A stretch of 38,913 nucleotides of DNA from Methylophilaceae bacterium. GTDB taxonomy: Bacteria > Pseudomonadota > Gammaproteobacteria > Burkholderiales > Methylophilaceae. Below are positions 37,401-38,913 of this stretch, one piece after another. The number at the start of each line of letters is the position of its first letter. Position 1 is the first letter of the stretch. The notes under the pieces were generated by a model. It saw only the letters and a list, made by a program, of their open reading frames with translations, was not told where the DNA came from and searched no databases. Position numbers and translations under genes: made by a program. Location: contig CANFZA010000013.1 of the NCBI GenBank assembly GCA_947451235.1, positions 1 to 38,913 on the forward strand, read 5' to 3'.

Positions 37401-38913
37401 AGCCGTTTGACGCGCCTCATATTGACTGACTTGCACATCAGTCCAATGTTGGTTGGTTTTAAGCTCAGTCACATCTGCTGCACTCAAGTGATAGGCATAA
37501 TTGGCTGAATACGCGTCAGCCACATAAGCCCCACTAATATCTTTGTGCACATTACGCATTTGCCAATAGCGTGCATATTCCTGTTGTTTAGCTAGGTTAT
37601 AGCCTTTAACAGTATTTTGCTCGCTTTCAGCCGCGCTAGTACCACGTAAGCCTGCACGATCAGCTACCGCAAGTAATGCAGCTTTAGCCTCAACATCTAC
37701 TTTAGAAACACTATTATCATCAATAATATTGCCGGTAGTGGCGGTAAGGCTTACATCACCACCAATAGAAGTTAAGCTATCAAGACGTAAGTCACCCGCA
37801 TTCTCAGTAATATTAATTGACTTAGACGCGAACGCTGATAAGTTACCGGTGACCGAGGTGGTATCAACCAACATCGCTGTGCCAGCGCCAATAGCACCAT
37901 TTTCAGAGGTCAGACGAATACTACTACCAGAAACTGCAACGCCAGTCGCCACATTCGTTAAATCGCCATCGGCTTTAATATTAACAATACCGCCAGCATG
38001 AGCGCCCTGGATTGACATGGCGCCATCTTGTTCCCACAAGGCAATGCCGCCTGTAGCGGTAGCATTAAGCTTACCGCCAGTTTGCAGGTTAGTTTTGAGA
38101 TAACTTGAGGCATCATTCGTTAAAGCGGCAACACCAATATCGCCCGCAGTTGCTGTCAAGTTAAGATCTTTCGCATTCACAACGACTAGACTGGCTGCGC
38201 TAATATTATTCGCTGTCAAATTAGTGCTACCCGTTAGGTTACGCACAGCGCCATTAAGCGCCAAATCATGCGCACCCGCATTTACTGTCAATAACCCTGA
38301 GTTATAACCTGTAAATTCTATTTTAATCGGCACAGAGGCATATAGGCTATGGTCATAATAGTTATATTCCGTCCACCTCCATTCATTTTTAGACGTAAGG
38401 TTCTCATTAGCATCAAGAAAGCCAGACCTATAACTGCCAGTTGAATATGTTCCTGGAGTTACAGTCTCGCTACGATATCTATTGAAATCAAGAATGTAGG
38501 TAGCAGTTCTACTCGACGAATCATCCGACAACCATTCACCGTATGGACGTGGATTAAGAGTGTGAGTGATATCCGAACCTGTACTATTACCAGGATCTGC
38601 AGCAAGCCAATCTGTCAAGCCACCAAATGAACAGCTTAATCCACAACTTTTAGTGTAGGTCTCCCAACGATACATATCATATTGTTCACCATCAAACCAA
38701 TGTAACCTGCGCCCAGCACGAGGGTCATATTCAGCAGTTCTTGTCGCCATATTGGTCACTAGCGGATGGCGAGCATCGCCGGAGTTCATATTTTCGTAAG
38801 TAGCGGTTACGTTATCCCCAACCCGAGTAATTGTGGTTATCAATGGCTTACCGAGGTACTTGGTGCTGGTATCCGTAATCTTGATCATACCGGCAACACC
38901 TGGGCCTGTATCC
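34467..38913 (-). CDS. Giant two-partner secretion passenger TpsA, filamentous adhesin-like (partial, N-terminus missing)
   Basis: The C-terminal 1481 residues of a secreted protein; the frame is open to the right edge (DTGPGVAGMIKI precedes the first Met), so the signal peptide and TPS secretion domain lie outside. Most is beta-helix sequence rich in Ala, Gly, Asn, Thr and Asp (SLTATTGNIIDD, INLTAGTDGTGSVDIAAATD), typical of filamentous haemagglutinins. Unusual parts: an aromatic-rich stretch with the CGLSC pair near the left end of the fragment, a helical duplicated insert, and four approximately 71-residue repeats. It may belong to the leukotoxin LktA-like filamentous adhesins; that name is a guess. 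tpsB follows 4 bases later. Confidence 0.9.
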   Translation of the reverse strand, partial: DTGPGVAGMIKITDTSTKYLGKPLITTITRVGDNVTATYENMNSGDARHPLVTNMATRTAEYDPRAGRRLHWFDGEQYDMYRWETYTKSCGLSCSFGGLTDWLAADPGNSTGSDITHTLNPRPYGEWLSDDSSSRTATYILDFNRYRSETVTPGTYSTGSYRSGFLDANENLTSKNEWRWTEYNYYDHSLYASVPIKIEFTGYNSGLLTVNAGAHDLALNGAVRNLTGSTNLTANNISAASLVVVNAKDLNLTATAGDIGVAALTNDASSYLKTNLQTGGKLNATATGGIALWEQDGAMSIQGAHAGGIVNIKADGDLTNVATGVAVSGSSIRLTSENGAIGAGTAMLVDTTSVTGNLSAFASKSINITENAGDLRLDSLTSIGGDVSLTATTGNIIDDNSVSKVDVEAKAALLAVADRAGLRGTSAAESEQNTVKGYNLAKQQEYARYWQMRNVHKDISGAYVADAYSANYAYHLSAADVTELKTNQHWTDVQVSQYEARQTASYHKANQSFGTQAFSATFAYNVQTQDAATYQQLIAGSTWSDSEITNRVAAGIFKDTADTEVLIENANVVGHHITLTANGGGIGAEKASKTISFDNPDAWTDDERLTLAAADRKDTVIDYGAKTITIRQKDDIDITLQNVGQLVANAGSDIYIGSEDDIRVKQVAAPVNFDVRIKTGAALINVATSGAAVTGRDITIEAGGANLGSSATPFLINAAGTITARANGDLYVNNTVGNMRLEQVYATNLAKLTSVGSIVEDPNNHNLQTDIQASRIWLTAATTIGESDVTGLNYLDMGSDKFGWVDLSAPDGIYVYSPSRILNLRNVDSSNGEVNMTSFASSFGIIGNVTGKNGVSLNAGEAILFDAAGSIASSNGNVALTSSGYWLNSSTDPLVAIDLTRYGLRMDVGSSISAAHNVVINTAYDMVLASIVGSDDVSLTSTDGTIAQRAATEIDATNGDLTMTAVGIDVLNAIAGGKATLVAGAAGVVILDIISANDAVDITSSGGLTVKGLVHSDASVKLKADDDVLLQGGSITSPGAIVTAAGIDGTGSINIGAEAAAGYAIDTASTLEMTAANNIIVTGRIRALGNNTLKAGDDIQLTGGSLSSNSQINLTAGTDGTGSVDIAAATDGGNAIYTSASLAITAADDINISGDIRAEVGLVLNAVSGGVNMTGGTLSTGGLLNIASNDTLTIGGDIFGGAGVGLTTPNDVVFTGGSVSSDNDITIIAGTDGSGSIFGSPTSGVDIVSLGALTLQAPDSIGAGSPLVAKVASQATLLSSNINVDISTTPLSNPLSLSVSDIGGGPAANVVMKVASDSQVTFDILNVGVAEITADTPSLQVPNGNITNYVVFNMPSYSTRVDTFSRSAHPGYDVNAFTLDGAFSLNALVNSVSLDAFILLKNPNLQVAGNPPGFVENTVEEVLQIQKIGGYGSNPLQINIGNFGLDAPSNDDDGTLVKISPDWLDTTSQLVPAASEDKKEI
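35203..35825 (-). repeat. Tandem beta-helix repeats in TpsA, about 71 residues each
   Basis: Units begin LQGGS, LTGGS, MTGGT and FTGGS, with starts at 35825, 35612, 35396 and 35273 on the minus strand. The spacings are 71, 72 and 41 codons. Full copies contain AGxDGTGSxxI, then a Tyr/Ile-containing turn and TAA(N/D)(N/D)I. The third copy lacks about 30 codons. Confidence 0.8.
37225..37700 (-). other. Helical insert with an internal duplication inside TpsA
   Basis: About 155 residues that break the beta-helix pattern: rich in Ala, Gln, Glu, Lys and Tyr, starting at KAALLAVADRAG and ending near FKDTADTEV. Two copies align: AYSANYAYHLSAADV...HWTDVQV (about 37415-37520) and AFSATFAYNVQTQDA...TWSDSEI (about 37270-37370). 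Shared pattern: A-aromatic-S-A-x-aromatic-A-Y, then W-S/T-D-x-E/Q-V/I. I do not recognise the domain. Confidence 0.65.

Overview
The window looks like a chromosomal segment of an AT-rich betaproteobacterium. The gene order (acpP-fabG-fabD-fabH-plsX-rpmF-yceD; rpsB-tsf-pyrH-frr-uppS-cdsA-dxr-rseP-bamA-skp-lpxD-fabZ-lpxA-lpxB-rnhB; map and glnD on the far side of rpsB), together with a two-subunit pyruvate carboxylase, fits Nitrosomonadales and especially a Methylophilaceae (Methylotenera-like) methylotroph. This taxonomic placement is inference from memory of gene content, not a database result.

Layout. (1) 1-5090, minus strand: fatty-acid and phospholipid initiation genes with ribosomal protein L32 and YceD. 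There is a good internal promoter before rpmF, another before acpP, and a terminator-like hairpin between rpmF and plsX. (2) 5196-11522, plus strand: divergent pycA-pycB (anaplerotic pyruvate carboxylase), a clear terminator, the Maf/YceF nucleotide pyrophosphatase, a secreted DUF4139 protein and an RsmI-like methyltransferase paralogue. (3) 11532-26532, minus strand: a long block for translation (rpsB, tsf, frr), UMP kinase, isoprenoid and undecaprenyl lipid synthesis (dxr, uppS), CDP-diacylglycerol (cdsA), outer-membrane assembly (rseP, bamA, skp) and lipid A (lpxD, fabZ, lpxA, lpxB), ending in rnhB. Several neighbours overlap or are separated by fewer than 10 bases. The larger gaps hold terminators, tandem repeats and hairpins. 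(4) 26905-31343, plus strand: an HDOD-domain protein, methionine aminopeptidase and the PII uridylyltransferase GlnD. (5) 31478-32557: a small cupin gene and a small winged-helix regulator whose promoter sits inside a palindrome. (6) 32789-38913, minus strand: a two-partner secretion locus, the transporter TpsB and a very large passenger TpsA that runs off the right edge.

Regions 1 and 3 are essential housekeeping genes. They link membrane lipid, lipopolysaccharide and outer-membrane protein biogenesis to translation. The accessory part is mostly the right end (31.4-38.9 kb). The most unusual material there is in the passenger: a duplicated, apparently helical module embedded in an otherwise beta-helical protein, an aromatic-rich segment with a lone cysteine pair, and roughly 71-residue repeats. 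The small winged-helix gene is also notable because its predicted transcription start falls on its own GTG start codon. I saw no rRNA, tRNA, CRISPR array, insertion sequence or prophage.
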